A stretch of 20,144 bases of DNA from Methanomicrobiales archaeon (lineage in GTDB: Archaea > Halobacteriota > Syntropharchaeia > Alkanophagales > Methanospirareceae), in NCBI GenBank assembly GCA_003160755.1, contig QEXZ01000012.1, forward strand, positions 1-20,144, read 5' to 3'. Within the stretch, counting starts at the first letter, position 1. Each line of letters opens with the position of its first letter. The position numbers and the translations under genes are program-made. Below the pieces are notes generated by a model, which saw only the letters and a program-made list of their open reading frames with translations, had not been told where the DNA came from and did not search any database. Positions 1 through 7,667 of this stretch are shown here, in pieces.

Positions 1-1293
1 TTAAAAACGTTTGCTGTTTCTCTTGGTGTGTTCGGTTTTTTCCGATTTGGTGCCGTACTGCCCGCTCAATTAGATCTCAGAAAATACGATAGGTGGGTTC
101 ACTCTGACTTGGTAAAATTCCTTGAATATACTATACCACATGAGTGGAGTGAACACAGATATCAAATCAGGAGGCTAGACTACAAAGGTCCCGAGATACT
201 CTATAAAGAAAAAGAACTTGGTTCCCTGAGCGCATGGCCTATCTGGAGGGTCAATTCGACTCAATCAGAGAAGGTAATGTTGACTTCTGGCTCAGGAAAA
301 GACAGCCTGCTTTGTGCTTTATTACTTGACGAGGCTAAAGTACGCTATGATGTTGTAACGTACCTGCACACATATTACGGTAAAATGGAAAGCCAGGAGG
401 ATTTGTTTTCAACGGCCTCCGACGTATTCAATAGTGAAAAGCAGCATGTTGTCCTCATCTATGACGACTACTACCCCTGGCTGAGGGAACGGTTAAAGCG
501 GTTCAAAGTCAGTGAGCGGATTCAGGAGAGTCCTGTGAAGAAACAAAAGTTCAGGACGGAAGCAGGCGAGGTCTTTTTCGGTTCAATGTCTTTCATTCCC
601 ATACAGATACGATATGAAATTGGGTTACAGGTGTTAGGCAATGAGAAGAGCGCAGACGCGCCTAACCTCGTTGATGATGCGACAGGAGAAGAAATAAGTC
701 ACCAGTGGATGAAGAGCATATACGCAGAAAAAGAAATGTTCGATCTGTTCGGAAAGATGTTTCAAAGCATAGAGAGGGTGAGCCTGCTTAAACCGTTTCG
801 CGACGTCTGGATATTCAAGACCTTGTTTAAGAAGGCAGGTGACAAAGCTTATACGACACACTCCTGTAACGTAGAGAAGCCCTGGTGCTGTGCATGTGAG
901 AAATGTGCGTACGTGTTCGCGGGGTTCTCCGCGTTTGGCAACCATGAAAAGACCGTAAAGGCGTTTGGTAAGGACCTGTTCAGGGATGAAAAACTCCTTC
1001 CGATTTGGAGGCAGCTTCTGGGTTTAGAGGGTTACATCCCCTGGGAGTGTGTAGGACACCCCGAGGAAGTGCAACTGTATTTCTACAAAGCCTACAACTC
1101 TAATATAACAGGGGAAGCCATACAGTTATTTCAGCAGGAGATATTGGGCAGGCGACTAAAGGGAAAGGGGATGGAGATTGAGAAATACTTCAACGAGATT
1201 GAAGAGAAGTATTCAAAGGTCTACGAAGAACATCACTATATGCCAGACAGGTTATGGAAGAAAGTACATAAAATAGTAGAGCCAATCGCATAA
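1..1293 (+). CDS. PP-loop ATPase with C-terminal Cys cluster (MurL/ExsB-like), 5'-truncated
   Basis: The reading frame is open from base 1. The first possible start, GTG at 28, has no Shine-Dalgarno in front of it, so the gene probably begins outside the window. Counted from GTG 28 the visible part is 421 residues. It carries an ATP-pyrophosphatase loop, SGSGKDS (residues 87-93), a variant of the usual SGGxDS that binds ATP pyrophosphate and adenylates a substrate. A cysteine cluster CCACEKC lies near residues 286-292, a likely metal or Fe-S ligand set as in ExsB/QueC-like enzymes. The overall arrangement (about 85 residues before the loop, then a Cys cluster, then a helical tail) recalls MurL, the UDP-MurNAc-dipeptide epimerase family, but that match is from memory and weak. 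Generic PP-loop chemistry is confident; the substrate is unknown. It lies 88 bases upstream of another PP-loop enzyme, asparagine synthetase, which has its own promoter. Confidence 0.6.
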   Translation, partial: LKTFAVSLGVFGFFRFGAVLPAQLDLRKYDRWVHSDLVKFLEYTIPHEWSEHRYQIRRLDYKGPEILYKEKELGSLSAWPIWRVNSTQSEKVMLTSGSGKDSLLCALLLDEAKVRYDVVTYLHTYYGKMESQEDLFSTASDVFNSEKQHVVLIYDDYYPWLRERLKRFKVSERIQESPVKKQKFRTEAGEVFFGSMSFIPIQIRYEIGLQVLGNEKSADAPNLVDDATGEEISHQWMKSIYAEKEMFDLFGKMFQSIERVSLLKPFRDVWIFKTLFKKAGDKAYTTHSCNVEKPWCCACEKCAYVFAGFSAFGNHEKTVKAFGKDLFRDEKLLPIWRQLLGLEGYIPWECVGHPEEVQLYFYKAYNSNITGEAIQLFQQEILGRRLKGKGMEIEKYFNEIEEKYSKVYEEHHYMPDRLWKKVHKIVEPIA

Positions 1294-1344
1294 AGCTTCC
1301 GAATCTTCAAAAAAATCAGTTATTATCTTATTTATCCTCAAATA

Positions 1345-1354
1345 ACATATTTAA
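1345..1354 (+). promoter_or_regulatory. Archaeal TATA-like promoter for asnB, leaderless type
   Basis: The A/T-rich box ACATATTTAA is centred about 32 bases before the asnB ATG in a short intergenic gap. No Shine-Dalgarno stands in front of that ATG (the preceding bases are AAATTATCGTTT). Archaeal TATA boxes lie about 25 bases before the transcription start, so the transcript would begin within a few bases of the start codon. Inference from spacing only. Confidence 0.45.
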
Positions 1355-1381
1355 GGGAGTATAAGAAATAAATTATCGTTT

Positions 1382-2977
1382 ATGTGTTCGATATGTGGGT
1401 ACTTTTCTCACCAAAAAGTGCCGACGCGTATCGTTACCGATATGCTCCAAAAGACAGAGCATAGAGGTCCTGATGCGCATGGGTTGTATATGGATGGGGA
1501 GATTCAAGGGAGTAGCGAGATAAGCGATTTGGAAAGTAGTGAGAAGGCAAGAGTATGTCTTGGGCATTCGGAATTGAGTGTCGTTGGAGGAGGCGATGAT
1601 GCGATACAGCCATTTCGGTCTTGCAATGGCTCTTTATCGCTGGTGCACAATGGCGAGATATACAATAGTCAAGAATTAAGGGGACTATTGAGTAAAGAGC
1701 ATACAATAGAAGATAAGGATAACAGTAGCGAGGTTCTATTGCACTTGATAGAGGAGATCTACGATGGCAATCTGCTGAGGACTGTGCAGTCGGTTGTAAA
1801 GATGTTAAACGGCATGTATGCCTTCGCAGTTACAGATGGCGATGAAGTCGTAGTTGCAAGGGACCCAGTTGGTATAAAGCCGATATATTATGTAGAAGAG
1901 GATGGGAGTGTCTATTTCTGTTCTGAGAAGAAGGGGCTTTATGATATTGAAGGAGCAATCAAGAGAATACCACCCGGAAAGATATTGAGGGCAAATAAAG
2001 ATGGGATATTTATGTATCAAGGTGTGAGAATTGAGCGACCGCAGATAGATATTATGGATTTCGACGAAGCAGTGACTTTGTATAAGAGTGTATTAACTGA
2101 CACAGTGGAGAGTATGTTGAGGGGATTGAGCGTGGATAAGGTCGGGATGATATTCTCTGGCGGTGTGGATTCGGTATTGATAGCAAAGCTCATATTGGAT
2201 TTCGGGTGGGATTTAAGATGCTATTGTGTTGGCAAAAAAGACTCTGAGGATGTAAAGAACGCGGAAAAGGTAGCTAATGATTTGGGATTGAATTTAAGCG
2301 CGATTCATATTGATGAGCAAAAAGTGGAGACGATACTGCCAGAGATTATCGAATCTATCGAGATGGGGGGTCTCCTTCAGGTAGAGGTCGCAGTACCAAT
2401 GTATCTTGCAGCGAAGGCTGCATCAGAAGACGGAATAAAAGTGATGTTCACGGGACAGGGTGCGGATGAGTTATTTGCAGGTTACTGGTGGTATAAGGAC
2501 GTTGTAAACGAGGACGGGTTCTTGAAACTTCACAACAAGTTATGGGAAGACATTGACTTAGCCTATGACGATACGCTTGAGAGGGAAGACAAAGTTACAA
2601 TGGCAAATTCCGTTGAGTTACGGGTTCCATACATGGATAGAAATGTTGTGCAATGTGCAATGAGAATTTCTCCACGACTTAAGATAAGGAATAGCAAGGA
2701 TTCGACCAGGAAATGGGTTCACAGGAATGTAGCAGCGAGGGTTGGTGTGCCTGAGTACACAGCGTATCGTGAGAAGGATATGGCGCAATCAGGATCGGGT
2801 GTGCATGAACTGGTAAAAAAGGTTGCAGAGGAATACTTTGAAGGGAAGAAGGTTGATGAAGTGGATATCGCTGATAAGGGTTCGAACTATCGATATTTGG
2901 ATGAGGATTATGGAACGCCAGAGATGCGGGCATATATGCATAAGATAGCAGAGGATAATCAATGCCTTGAGGGATGA
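1382..2977 (+). CDS. asnB: Asparagine synthetase, glutamine-hydrolysing
   Basis: Makes asparagine from aspartate, ATP and the ammonia released from glutamine, in the cytoplasm. The N-terminal nucleophile glutaminase domain (about residues 2-200) begins with Cys2, the catalytic nucleophile exposed after Met removal. It shows HRGPD (28-32), NGEIYN (90-95) and RDPVGIKPIYY (160-170), all standard for class II amidotransferases. The synthetase domain carries the ATP pyrophosphate loop SGGVDS (259-264), GQGADELFAGY (358-368) and the ELRVPYMD segment (about 412-419) that closes the active site. At 531 residues it is close to the usual AsnB length. The ATG is fixed by the requirement for Cys2. The gene has no Shine-Dalgarno and a TATA-like box just upstream, so it is probably leaderless. 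It ends 9 bases before the MscS gene and may be cotranscribed with it. A related amidotransferase acting on another carboxylate cannot be excluded. Confidence 0.88.
   Translation: MCSICGYFSHQKVPTRIVTDMLQKTEHRGPDAHGLYMDGEIQGSSEISDLESSEKARVCLGHSELSVVGGGDDAIQPFRSCNGSLSLVHNGEIYNSQELRGLLSKEHTIEDKDNSSEVLLHLIEEIYDGNLLRTVQSVVKMLNGMYAFAVTDGDEVVVARDPVGIKPIYYVEEDGSVYFCSEKKGLYDIEGAIKRIPPGKILRANKDGIFMYQGVRIERPQIDIMDFDEAVTLYKSVLTDTVESMLRGLSVDKVGMIFSGGVDSVLIAKLILDFGWDLRCYCVGKKDSEDVKNAEKVANDLGLNLSAIHIDEQKVETILPEIIESIEMGGLLQVEVAVPMYLAAKAASEDGIKVMFTGQGADELFAGYWWYKDVVNEDGFLKLHNKLWEDIDLAYDDTLEREDKVTMANSVELRVPYMDRNVVQCAMRISPRLKIRNSKDSTRKWVHRNVAARVGVPEYTAYREKDMAQSGSGVHELVKKVAEEYFEGKKVDEVDIADKGSNYRYLDEDYGTPEMRAYMHKIAEDNQCLEG
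2969..2977 (+). promoter_or_regulatory. Shine-Dalgarno for the MscS gene
   Basis: GAGGGATGA overlaps the asnB stop codon and resembles the archaeal 16S anti-SD complement (GGAGGTGATC). It precedes the ATG at 2987 by 9 bases, supporting translation of the downstream gene from a shared message. Confidence 0.45.
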
Positions 2978-2986
2978 GCGCATAAA

Positions 2987-3805
2987 ATGATGCAAACAGA
3001 TATATACACTATTGGCGTCATAGCCGCCATTGCTATAGCGACATTTGTTGTTGCAAAGGTCATAAATAGATTGCTGCGTGGCTACTTTAGGACGGCAAGC
3101 AAGAAACTGAATGTTGAGGAGACGACTTATGCGGTTACTCGACACTTTATTGTTGCCATGGTTTACCTTGCCGGGATAATACTTATTGTGTCTTCAATTC
3201 CGCAACTTGGAGATATAGCGGTGGCTTTGCTTGCAGGAGCAGGTTTTGCAGGAATAGTGATAGGTTTTGCGGCTCAGCGTACACTTTCCAACCTCATTTC
3301 GGGTATTTCCCTTGCCATCTTCCGTCCTTTCAGGATAGGGGATGTGCTCTCGATCAGAGATGAATATGGAGCAGTTGAGGATATTACACTACGACATACG
3401 GTAATCAAGACATGGGAGAATAAAAGGCTTGTAATTCCAAACAGCATCATCAGCGATGAGGCAATCGTTAACTGGACAATCGGTGACCTTCCGGTACTCT
3501 GGCATGTGGACGTTGGAATCGCATACGATGCAGACATTGACCTTGCACGCTCGATTATACTGGACGAGCTCGATAAACATCCAGATGTGATGCACGACCA
3601 GGATAGAAAAGTGATGGTGCTTGAACTTTCAGACTTCTCGGTGAATTTGAGAACGATATTCTGGGTTTGTGACAGACCTACGGCATGGGGCACGGGCTGT
3701 GATATTCGTGAATCGGTCAAGAAGAGGTTTGATAAGGAAGGAGTAGAGATACCGTTCCCGTATAGAACGATTGTATATAAGAAGGATATAGAGCGGAGAA
3801 AATGA
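2987..3805 (+). CDS. mscS: MscS-family mechanosensitive channel
   Basis: A small-conductance mechanosensitive channel of the inner membrane that opens under tension and lets solutes escape during osmotic downshock. The 272-residue protein is the short, MscS-sized form. Three hydrophobic segments are visible: TM1 about residues 8-27, TM2 about 53-73 and a Gly/Ala-rich pore helix about 76-113. The pore helix contains AGAGFAGIVIGFAAQ, the small-residue packing pattern typical of TM3, then the family signature FRPFRIGD. A soluble beta domain follows (VPNS-like PNSIISDEAIVNW near residues 150-163) and an alpha/beta C-terminal domain. Two ATG codons in tandem begin the ORF; the first is used here. 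The gene follows asnB closely and its last four bases (ATGA) overlap the start of the next gene, so the two are probably translationally coupled. Confidence 0.88.
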   Translation: MMQTDIYTIGVIAAIAIATFVVAKVINRLLRGYFRTASKKLNVEETTYAVTRHFIVAMVYLAGIILIVSSIPQLGDIAVALLAGAGFAGIVIGFAAQRTLSNLISGISLAIFRPFRIGDVLSIRDEYGAVEDITLRHTVIKTWENKRLVIPNSIISDEAIVNWTIGDLPVLWHVDVGIAYDADIDLARSIILDELDKHPDVMHDQDRKVMVLELSDFSVNLRTIFWVCDRPTAWGTGCDIRESVKKRFDKEGVEIPFPYRTIVYKKDIERRK

Positions 3806-4584
3806 GAATAAACATCGTGCAGACAAACTATGATCCAACGGACATAGAAAGGCTTAAAAAAGTATTGAGCGACCTGGAGGGGATAACCTGCTTTCCCGAG
3901 TGTTTTGCGCTCGGAAGAAGCGGTGTTGAAACATTGCAGTATCTGAACAGGGTCAGCGATGAAACGAAAAGCATTGTAGAGGCGGTTAAAAAGACAGGAA
4001 AAACTGTTATACTCCCGCTAATCGAAAAACATCCGGTTATGCGGAATAGATTTTATAATACAACCTGTATAATTCACAACGGCGATGTAATCGGCACGTA
4101 CAAACGAGTAGTTATACATCCAATGGAGAAACCATTTATTCAATCAGGTAAGGAATTCCCGGTATTTGAACTCGATGATATTACTTTTGGTGTACTGATA
4201 TGTTTTGAAATTGCGTTTCCAGAACTCACAAGGGTAATTGCGCTTAAAGGTGTCTCGGTCATTTTTGTTCCAGCAAGCGCACCAAAAGAGTCGGATTATT
4301 TATGGGAAGCGAGACTGAAAGCGCGCGCTATTGACGATCAACTGTTTGTAGTTGGCGTAAATAGATGTGGAGAAATTGGAAATGAGCAGTATCTTGGGAA
4401 AAGTATGGTTGTATCACCCCGTGGAGAAGTCATATATGCATGTAAAAACGAAGAAGAGATTGCATCTGTTGAACTCGATTTGGATGAGATCATAAAAGAG
4501 AGAGGGAGTGAACCCACGTTCAGTGAATTTGAAATCGTGGTATATGACAAGTTTATGGAACACTTCAAGGAGAGAGGAGAATGA
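3802..4584 (+). CDS. Carbon-nitrogen hydrolase, nitrilase/omega-amidase superfamily
   Basis: A cytoplasmic amidohydrolase that cleaves a non-peptide C-N bond through a cysteine thioester. The Glu-Lys-Cys triad is visible: Glu33 in FPECF, Lys101 in GTYKRVV and Cys134 in GVLICFEIAFPE. GKSMVVSPRGEVI (about 199-211) is the conserved late strand of the fold. The 260-residue length fits stand-alone members such as omega-amidases and carbamoylputrescine or deaminated-glutathione amidases; which substrate it uses cannot be read from the sequence. The ATG overlaps the MscS stop codon by four bases (ATGA), indicating coupling. Together with asparagine synthetase upstream it may belong to an amide or nitrogen housekeeping unit, which is inference. 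It converges on the thermosome gene with 111 bases between stops. Confidence 0.85.
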   Translation: MRINIVQTNYDPTDIERLKKVLSDLEGITCFPECFALGRSGVETLQYLNRVSDETKSIVEAVKKTGKTVILPLIEKHPVMRNRFYNTTCIIHNGDVIGTYKRVVIHPMEKPFIQSGKEFPVFELDDITFGVLICFEIAFPELTRVIALKGVSVIFVPASAPKESDYLWEARLKARAIDDQLFVVGVNRCGEIGNEQYLGKSMVVSPRGEVIYACKNEEEIASVELDLDEIIKERGSEPTFSEFEIVVYDKFMEHFKERGE

Positions 4585-4649
4585 GAGCACTATGTAAAAA
4601 ACCCCAATGACAAATACTACCAAATCATAAGTAAATCTCAATTTCCAAA

Positions 4650-4709
4650 TCCAAAAAAGGAAATAAAGATTTTTAAAGAAGAGGGGAAGAAAGCCTTAAT
4701 ATTCCCCTC
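4650..4709 (-). terminator. Hairpin plus T-tract terminator of the thermosome gene
   Basis: On the plus strand GAGGGGAA (4681-4688) is matched by TTCCCCTC (4702-4709), an exact 8-base inverted repeat with a 13-base loop. In the minus-strand transcript the stem is followed by pyrimidine- and U-rich runs (CUUCUUU, then AUCUUUAUUUCCUUUUUU). The stem includes the last thermosome codons and the stop codon lies in the loop. A rho-independent-like structure is plausible; archaeal terminators often need only the U-tracts. Confidence 0.5.
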
Positions 4710-6339
4710 CCATCCCCATCCCGGGATAACCACCACCTGGAGACATTCCACCTCCTGCTGGTGCCTGCTCAGCACTCGCTGCAATTACATCATCTATCCT
4801 CAGGATCATTGTCGCTGATTCTGCTGCCGAACTTATAGCCTGTGTCTTTATCCTCAGCGGTTCAATGACATTCGCTTTCAGCATGTCTGTCGGTTCTCCT
4901 TTGAACACGTCCAGACCCGCATATTTGTCACCCGATTCATGCGCAGACCGAAGTGCAACAAGCATGTCTATGGGGTCTAAGCCCGCATTCTCAGCAAGCG
5001 CTCTCGGAATGACCTCAACCGCATCAGCGAATGCCTGTATTGCCAGTTGTTCTCTACCACCTACGCTTGCGGCATAATCACGCAGCTTCAGCGCCAGTTC
5101 TATCTCTGTGGCTCCTCCTCCTGTTACATACTTGCCGTCCTCCACTGCACAAGCGGTCACCCTGAGTGCATCGTTCATCCCACGCTCTAACTCGTCCACT
5201 ACATGCTCTGTTCCTCCCCGCAGCAGTATTGAAACCGATTTCGGGTTCTGGCAATTCTCTACAAATATCATCTCCTCGTCACCTATCTTCCTCTCTTCAA
5301 CCAATCCTGCATTTCCAAGGTCTCCTGGTCTGATCTCCTCCAAAGTCGTTAATACCTTCCCTCCTGTTGCGCTCGACAGCTTCTTCATGTCGCTCTCATT
5401 TACGCGTTTCACAGCCATTATCCCTTCTTTTGCAAGATAATGCTGTGCCAGGTCATCTATCCCTTTCTGACAGAAAAGCACATTCGCACCGCTACCCTTC
5501 ACCTTGTTTACCATCTCCTCCAGCATTCTCTCTTCCTCATCCAGGAACGCTTTCATCTGGTCCGGCGAGGTAATCTCTATCTTCGCATCCACTTCCGTCT
5601 TCTCTACCTCCAACGCTGAATTTACCAACGCGATATTTGCATCCTCGACAAGTTTTGGCATTCCTGTGTGCGCTCTCTCCTTGTCCACCAGCATTCCTTT
5701 TATCAACACTGTATCTTCCTTGCTTCCGCCCGTTTTCTTCTCTAACTTTATGTGCTCAATGTCTACTTTTCCTTTCTCTGCTATCGCTCTTACCGACTCC
5801 ACTGCAAGCTCAGTCAGCAGCTCTCTTGCAACCTCCGCGCCTTTTCCTGTCATAGAAGTCGTTGCTATCTTCTTAAGCGTCTCGGTATCGTCGGGCGTGA
5901 CATCCCGTGCCAGCTCCTTTAATATCTCATACGCTTTCTCAGCCGCTAATCTGTACCCAGAAACAATCAATGTTGGATGCACCTCCTGTTCCAATAGGTC
6001 CTCCGCGCGCTTCAGTAACTCCCCTCCAATAACAACCGCGCTTGTTGTACCATCTCCAACCTCGTCGTCCTGCGTCTTTGCTATCTCCACCATCATCTTC
6101 GCCGCCGGATGGTCTATGTCCATCTCCTTTAATATCGACGCTCCGTCGTTTGTTATAACAACGTCACCCATGGAATTGACCATCATTTTATCCATGCCTT
6201 TCGGTCCGAGCGTAGACTTGACTGCAGTAGCAATGGTCTTTGCTGCGAGAATGTTCCTGCTCTGTGCGTCCTTTCCTCTTGTTCGCTCACTACCTTCCTT
6301 CAATACCAATACTGGTGTTCCGCCTAACTGTTGTGCCAT
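4696..6339 (-). CDS. thsA: Thermosome subunit (archaeal group II chaperonin)
   Basis: Subunit of the double-ring, ATP-driven cytoplasmic folding machine with a built-in lid. The 547-residue length is typical. The equatorial ATP site shows TLGPKGMDK (43-51), NDGA (64-67) and GDGTTS (95-100), the nucleotide-binding signature with its catalytic Asp. The central segment (about 145-400) is the intermediate and apical region including the helical protrusion. GGGATEIEL marks the return to the equatorial domain. The C-terminus is a Gly/Met-rich tail (GGGMSPGGGYPGMGMGG), characteristic of thermosomes and lining the ring cavity. The start is supported by a strong GAGGTGAT Shine-Dalgarno 6 bases before the ATG and by a TATA box. 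Many euryarchaea have several paralogues, so the subunit letter is tentative. Long opposite-strand ORFs here are shadows of this gene. Confidence 0.96.
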   Translation of the reverse strand: MAQQLGGTPVLVLKEGSERTRGKDAQSRNILAAKTIATAVKSTLGPKGMDKMMVNSMGDVVITNDGASILKEMDIDHPAAKMMVEIAKTQDDEVGDGTTSAVVIGGELLKRAEDLLEQEVHPTLIVSGYRLAAEKAYEILKELARDVTPDDTETLKKIATTSMTGKGAEVARELLTELAVESVRAIAEKGKVDIEHIKLEKKTGGSKEDTVLIKGMLVDKERAHTGMPKLVEDANIALVNSALEVEKTEVDAKIEITSPDQMKAFLDEEERMLEEMVNKVKGSGANVLFCQKGIDDLAQHYLAKEGIMAVKRVNESDMKKLSSATGGKVLTTLEEIRPGDLGNAGLVEERKIGDEEMIFVENCQNPKSVSILLRGGTEHVVDELERGMNDALRVTACAVEDGKYVTGGGATEIELALKLRDYAASVGGREQLAIQAFADAVEVIPRALAENAGLDPIDMLVALRSAHESGDKYAGLDVFKGEPTDMLKANVIEPLRIKTQAISSAAESATMILRIDDVIAASAEQAPAGGGMSPGGGYPGMGMGGEY

Positions 6340-6345
6340 TTTTAT

Positions 6346-6353
6346 ATCACCTC
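6346..6353 (-). promoter_or_regulatory. Shine-Dalgarno of the thermosome gene
   Basis: On the minus strand the sequence reads GAGGTGAT, a near-perfect complement to the archaeal 16S 3' end, 6 bases before the ATG at 6339. It fixes the start. It also shows that this transcript has a leader, unlike asnB and the PaaX-like gene. Confidence 0.7.
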
Positions 6354-6374
6354 TCTTTTTAGATATTTACAGTT

Positions 6375-6384
6375 CTATATAAAG
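6375..6384 (-). promoter_or_regulatory. TATA box of the thermosome gene
   Basis: The minus strand reads CTTTATATAG, close to the archaeal TATA consensus, about 40 bases before the start codon. Transcription about 25 bases downstream would give a leader of roughly 15 bases that includes the Shine-Dalgarno. No clear heat-shock operator could be assigned by eye. Confidence 0.6.
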
Positions 6385-6419
6385 ATTACTTGATATGAAA
6401 TGCAATGAATTTTCGGATC

Positions 6420-6462
6420 CTAAAAAAGAAAAGGATAGCCTGCAAATGGCAAGCACATCCTT
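6420..6462 (-). terminator. Intrinsic-type terminator after the PqqD-like gene
   Basis: In the minus-strand direction AAGGAT (6462-6457) pairs with ATCCTT (6436-6431), with an inner GCC/GGC pair (6450-6448 with 6440-6438). The stem is followed directly by a T-tract, TTCTTTTTT. It lies between the PqqD-like stop (6501) and the thermosome promoter, separating the two genes. Confidence 0.5.
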
Positions 6463-6500
6463 CAAGGCTTCTGGTTTTTGTTTGGTTTGATTTTGATCTC

Positions 6501-6752
6501 TTATATTACTAGCTCAACTTCTCCTAACTTACCGATGACCTCTGATACAACTTTTTCTGCATCCTCTGTTGTCATACCAGTTTGTTCTTTTACGACTGTG
6601 CATATATCCTCTTTTGTTCTTATCCCATCACACATCTGCCAGATCGCTATAACAGGTTCATCTACTCGGAAAGCTTGTTCTTTCTCATTAACGAGTACCA
6701 TCGTTCCGTTCTCATCTTTCGCCAATTCCCCTTTCTTATTTATTACTGACAT
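6501..6752 (-). CDS. Stand-alone PqqD-like protein (RiPP recognition element fold)
   Basis: A small 83-residue protein resembling the PqqD family, whose winged-helix-like fold (the RiPP recognition element) binds leader peptides and presents them to radical-SAM or other modifying enzymes. The pattern is an N-terminal beta segment (DENGTMVLVNEKEQAFRVD, about 13-31), then IAIWQMCDGIRTKEDICTVV (about 36-55), the recognisable 'W-x-L-x-D-G-x-R-T-x-E-E-I' stretch, and a C-terminal helix rich in Glu/Val. Most PqqD-like proteins sit beside a radical-SAM partner and a precursor peptide, and neither is visible here. It faces away from the PaaX-like gene and is followed by its own terminator, so it is probably monocistronic. 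There is no Shine-Dalgarno before the ATG, so translation may be leaderless. It may act as a free adaptor for a distant modifying enzyme, which is inference. Confidence 0.65.
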   Translation of the reverse strand: MSVINKKGELAKDENGTMVLVNEKEQAFRVDEPVIAIWQMCDGIRTKEDICTVVKEQTGMTTEDAEKVVSEVIGKLGEVELVI

Positions 6753-6789
6753 ATTTGGATAATAGCTTCTTTTTCTTTTTGTATTTTAC

Positions 6790-6802
6790 TATTTTTAAAA
6801 AA
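6790..6802 (-). promoter_or_regulatory. Possible TATA element for the PqqD-like gene
   Basis: The minus strand has an A/T-only box (TTTTTAAAAAT) about 38-50 bases before the ATG, preceded by CGAT, in the divergent region shared with the PaaX-like gene. The whole region is AT-rich, so the assignment is weak. Confidence 0.25.
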
Positions 6803-6815
6803 TCGAAAAGTTTAA

Positions 6816-6831
6816 GTATTATGAATATTAC
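6816..6831. promoter_or_regulatory. Imperfect dyad upstream of the PaaX-like operon
   Basis: GTATTATGAATATTAC has six of eight symmetric positions paired. It lies 25 bases before the TATA box of the PaaX-led operon and inside the divergent intergenic region. It is a candidate operator for autoregulation by the adjacent regulator. The region is AT-rich, so chance symmetry is possible. Confidence 0.25.
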
Positions 6832-6855
6832 ATTACGTTAGCGAGCGATAATTTA

Positions 6856-6866
6856 TTTATATATAA
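6856..6866 (+). promoter_or_regulatory. TATA box of the methyltransferase operon, leaderless start
   Basis: TTTATATATAA is a strong archaeal TATA box centred 27 bases before the ATG at 6888. At the usual TATA-to-start distance, transcription begins at or next to the start codon. No Shine-Dalgarno is present in the intervening bases, which agrees with a leaderless message for the first gene. The downstream genes use Shine-Dalgarno sites or stop/start overlaps. Confidence 0.65.
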
Positions 6867-6887
6867 CATGCACAATATTTAATCATT

Positions 6888-7667
6888 ATGGTATCGTTAG
6901 AAAAGGCGATTTTGTGCCTTTTGTTCAGGGAGGAAGAAGTACCGGTAGAAAAGCTAATAAAAATACTCAGGGACTTTAAAGACTCCGAGGCGTCAGTAAG
7001 GACTTCTCTATCGAGATTAAAGAAAGAAGGATTTGTAGAAAGCAGGAAGAGTAATAAAAAAGCGTTCTATTCCATCACTGACCTCGGAAAGGATACAATT
7101 ATATTTAAAAAATATAAGCTGCTCATGCATGAGAGGAACTGGGATGGTCAGTGGTATATCGTAACCTTTGACATACCTGAGAGATTCAGGTACAGCAGGG
7201 ATGTTTTGAGAAAGACGCTTCTTTCCTTGGGTTATGGAACCTTGCACACCTCCGTTATGATCTCTCCATACGACAAGGGAGAAGAGATAAAAGAGACGGT
7301 AAAGGAATACGGAATTGAGGATTATGTGGAGTTCTTTTCCGCAAAATACAAGAGTGACAAGAATATAAAGGATTTAGTACCAAAAATATGGGACCTCAAG
7401 TGGTTAGAGAGGCAATATAATAAATTCATCTCGATTTACGTGCCTGAACAGGGAGAATTAAAAAAGAAAGTGGCAGAAGGGGATAACATAGACCCAAGCT
7501 ATGCATTCTTGAAAGGTGTTGAATTGAATGATTACTTTTCCCGCATTATTTCTGTTGACCCTCACCTTCCACGGGGGCTTCTCCCGGATGATTGGATAGG
7601 ATTCGAGGCAGAGCGGGTATGCGATGAATATCTACAATTTTTGGAGGGTTTGGAAGAGGAAAAATGA
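6888..7667 (+). CDS. PaaX-like transcriptional regulator
   Basis: A DNA-binding repressor-type protein resembling PaaX, which in bacteria controls phenylacetate catabolism in response to an acyl-CoA ligand. The N-terminal winged helix (about 1-75) includes SVRTSLSRLKKEGFVESRK (36-54), the recognition-helix region. The middle domain (about 85-175) begins with WDGQWYIVTFDIPERFRYSR, the hallmark of the family's Cas2-like ferredoxin-fold domain. The C-terminal domain ends with DPHLPRGLLPDDWIG (224-238), the family's most conserved motif. The 259-residue length is only slightly below the bacterial members. It is the first gene of the operon, starts leaderless under a strong TATA box, and overlaps the next gene by four bases (ATGA). 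It probably controls the methyltransferase genes and itself. The ligand is unknown, since no phenylacetate genes are present. Confidence 0.85.
   Translation: MVSLEKAILCLLFREEEVPVEKLIKILRDFKDSEASVRTSLSRLKKEGFVESRKSNKKAFYSITDLGKDTIIFKKYKLLMHERNWDGQWYIVTFDIPERFRYSRDVLRKTLLSLGYGTLHTSVMISPYDKGEEIKETVKEYGIEDYVEFFSAKYKSDKNIKDLVPKIWDLKWLERQYNKFISIYVPEQGELKKKVAEGDNIDPSYAFLKGVELNDYFSRIISVDPHLPRGLLPDDWIGFEAERVCDEYLQFLEGLEEEK

Noticed and set aside
5504..6382. A 292-codon plus-strand open frame opposite the thermosome gene
   Set aside because: Its translation is Ser/Thr/Phe-rich low-complexity sequence with no domain, and it is fully antisense to an unmistakable chaperonin gene. It is a shadow of that gene's codon bias.
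6888..7667. CRISPR link suggested by the Cas2-like middle domain of the PaaX-like protein
   Set aside because: The Cas2-like fold is a normal part of PaaX regulators; no repeat-spacer array or cas gene is present.
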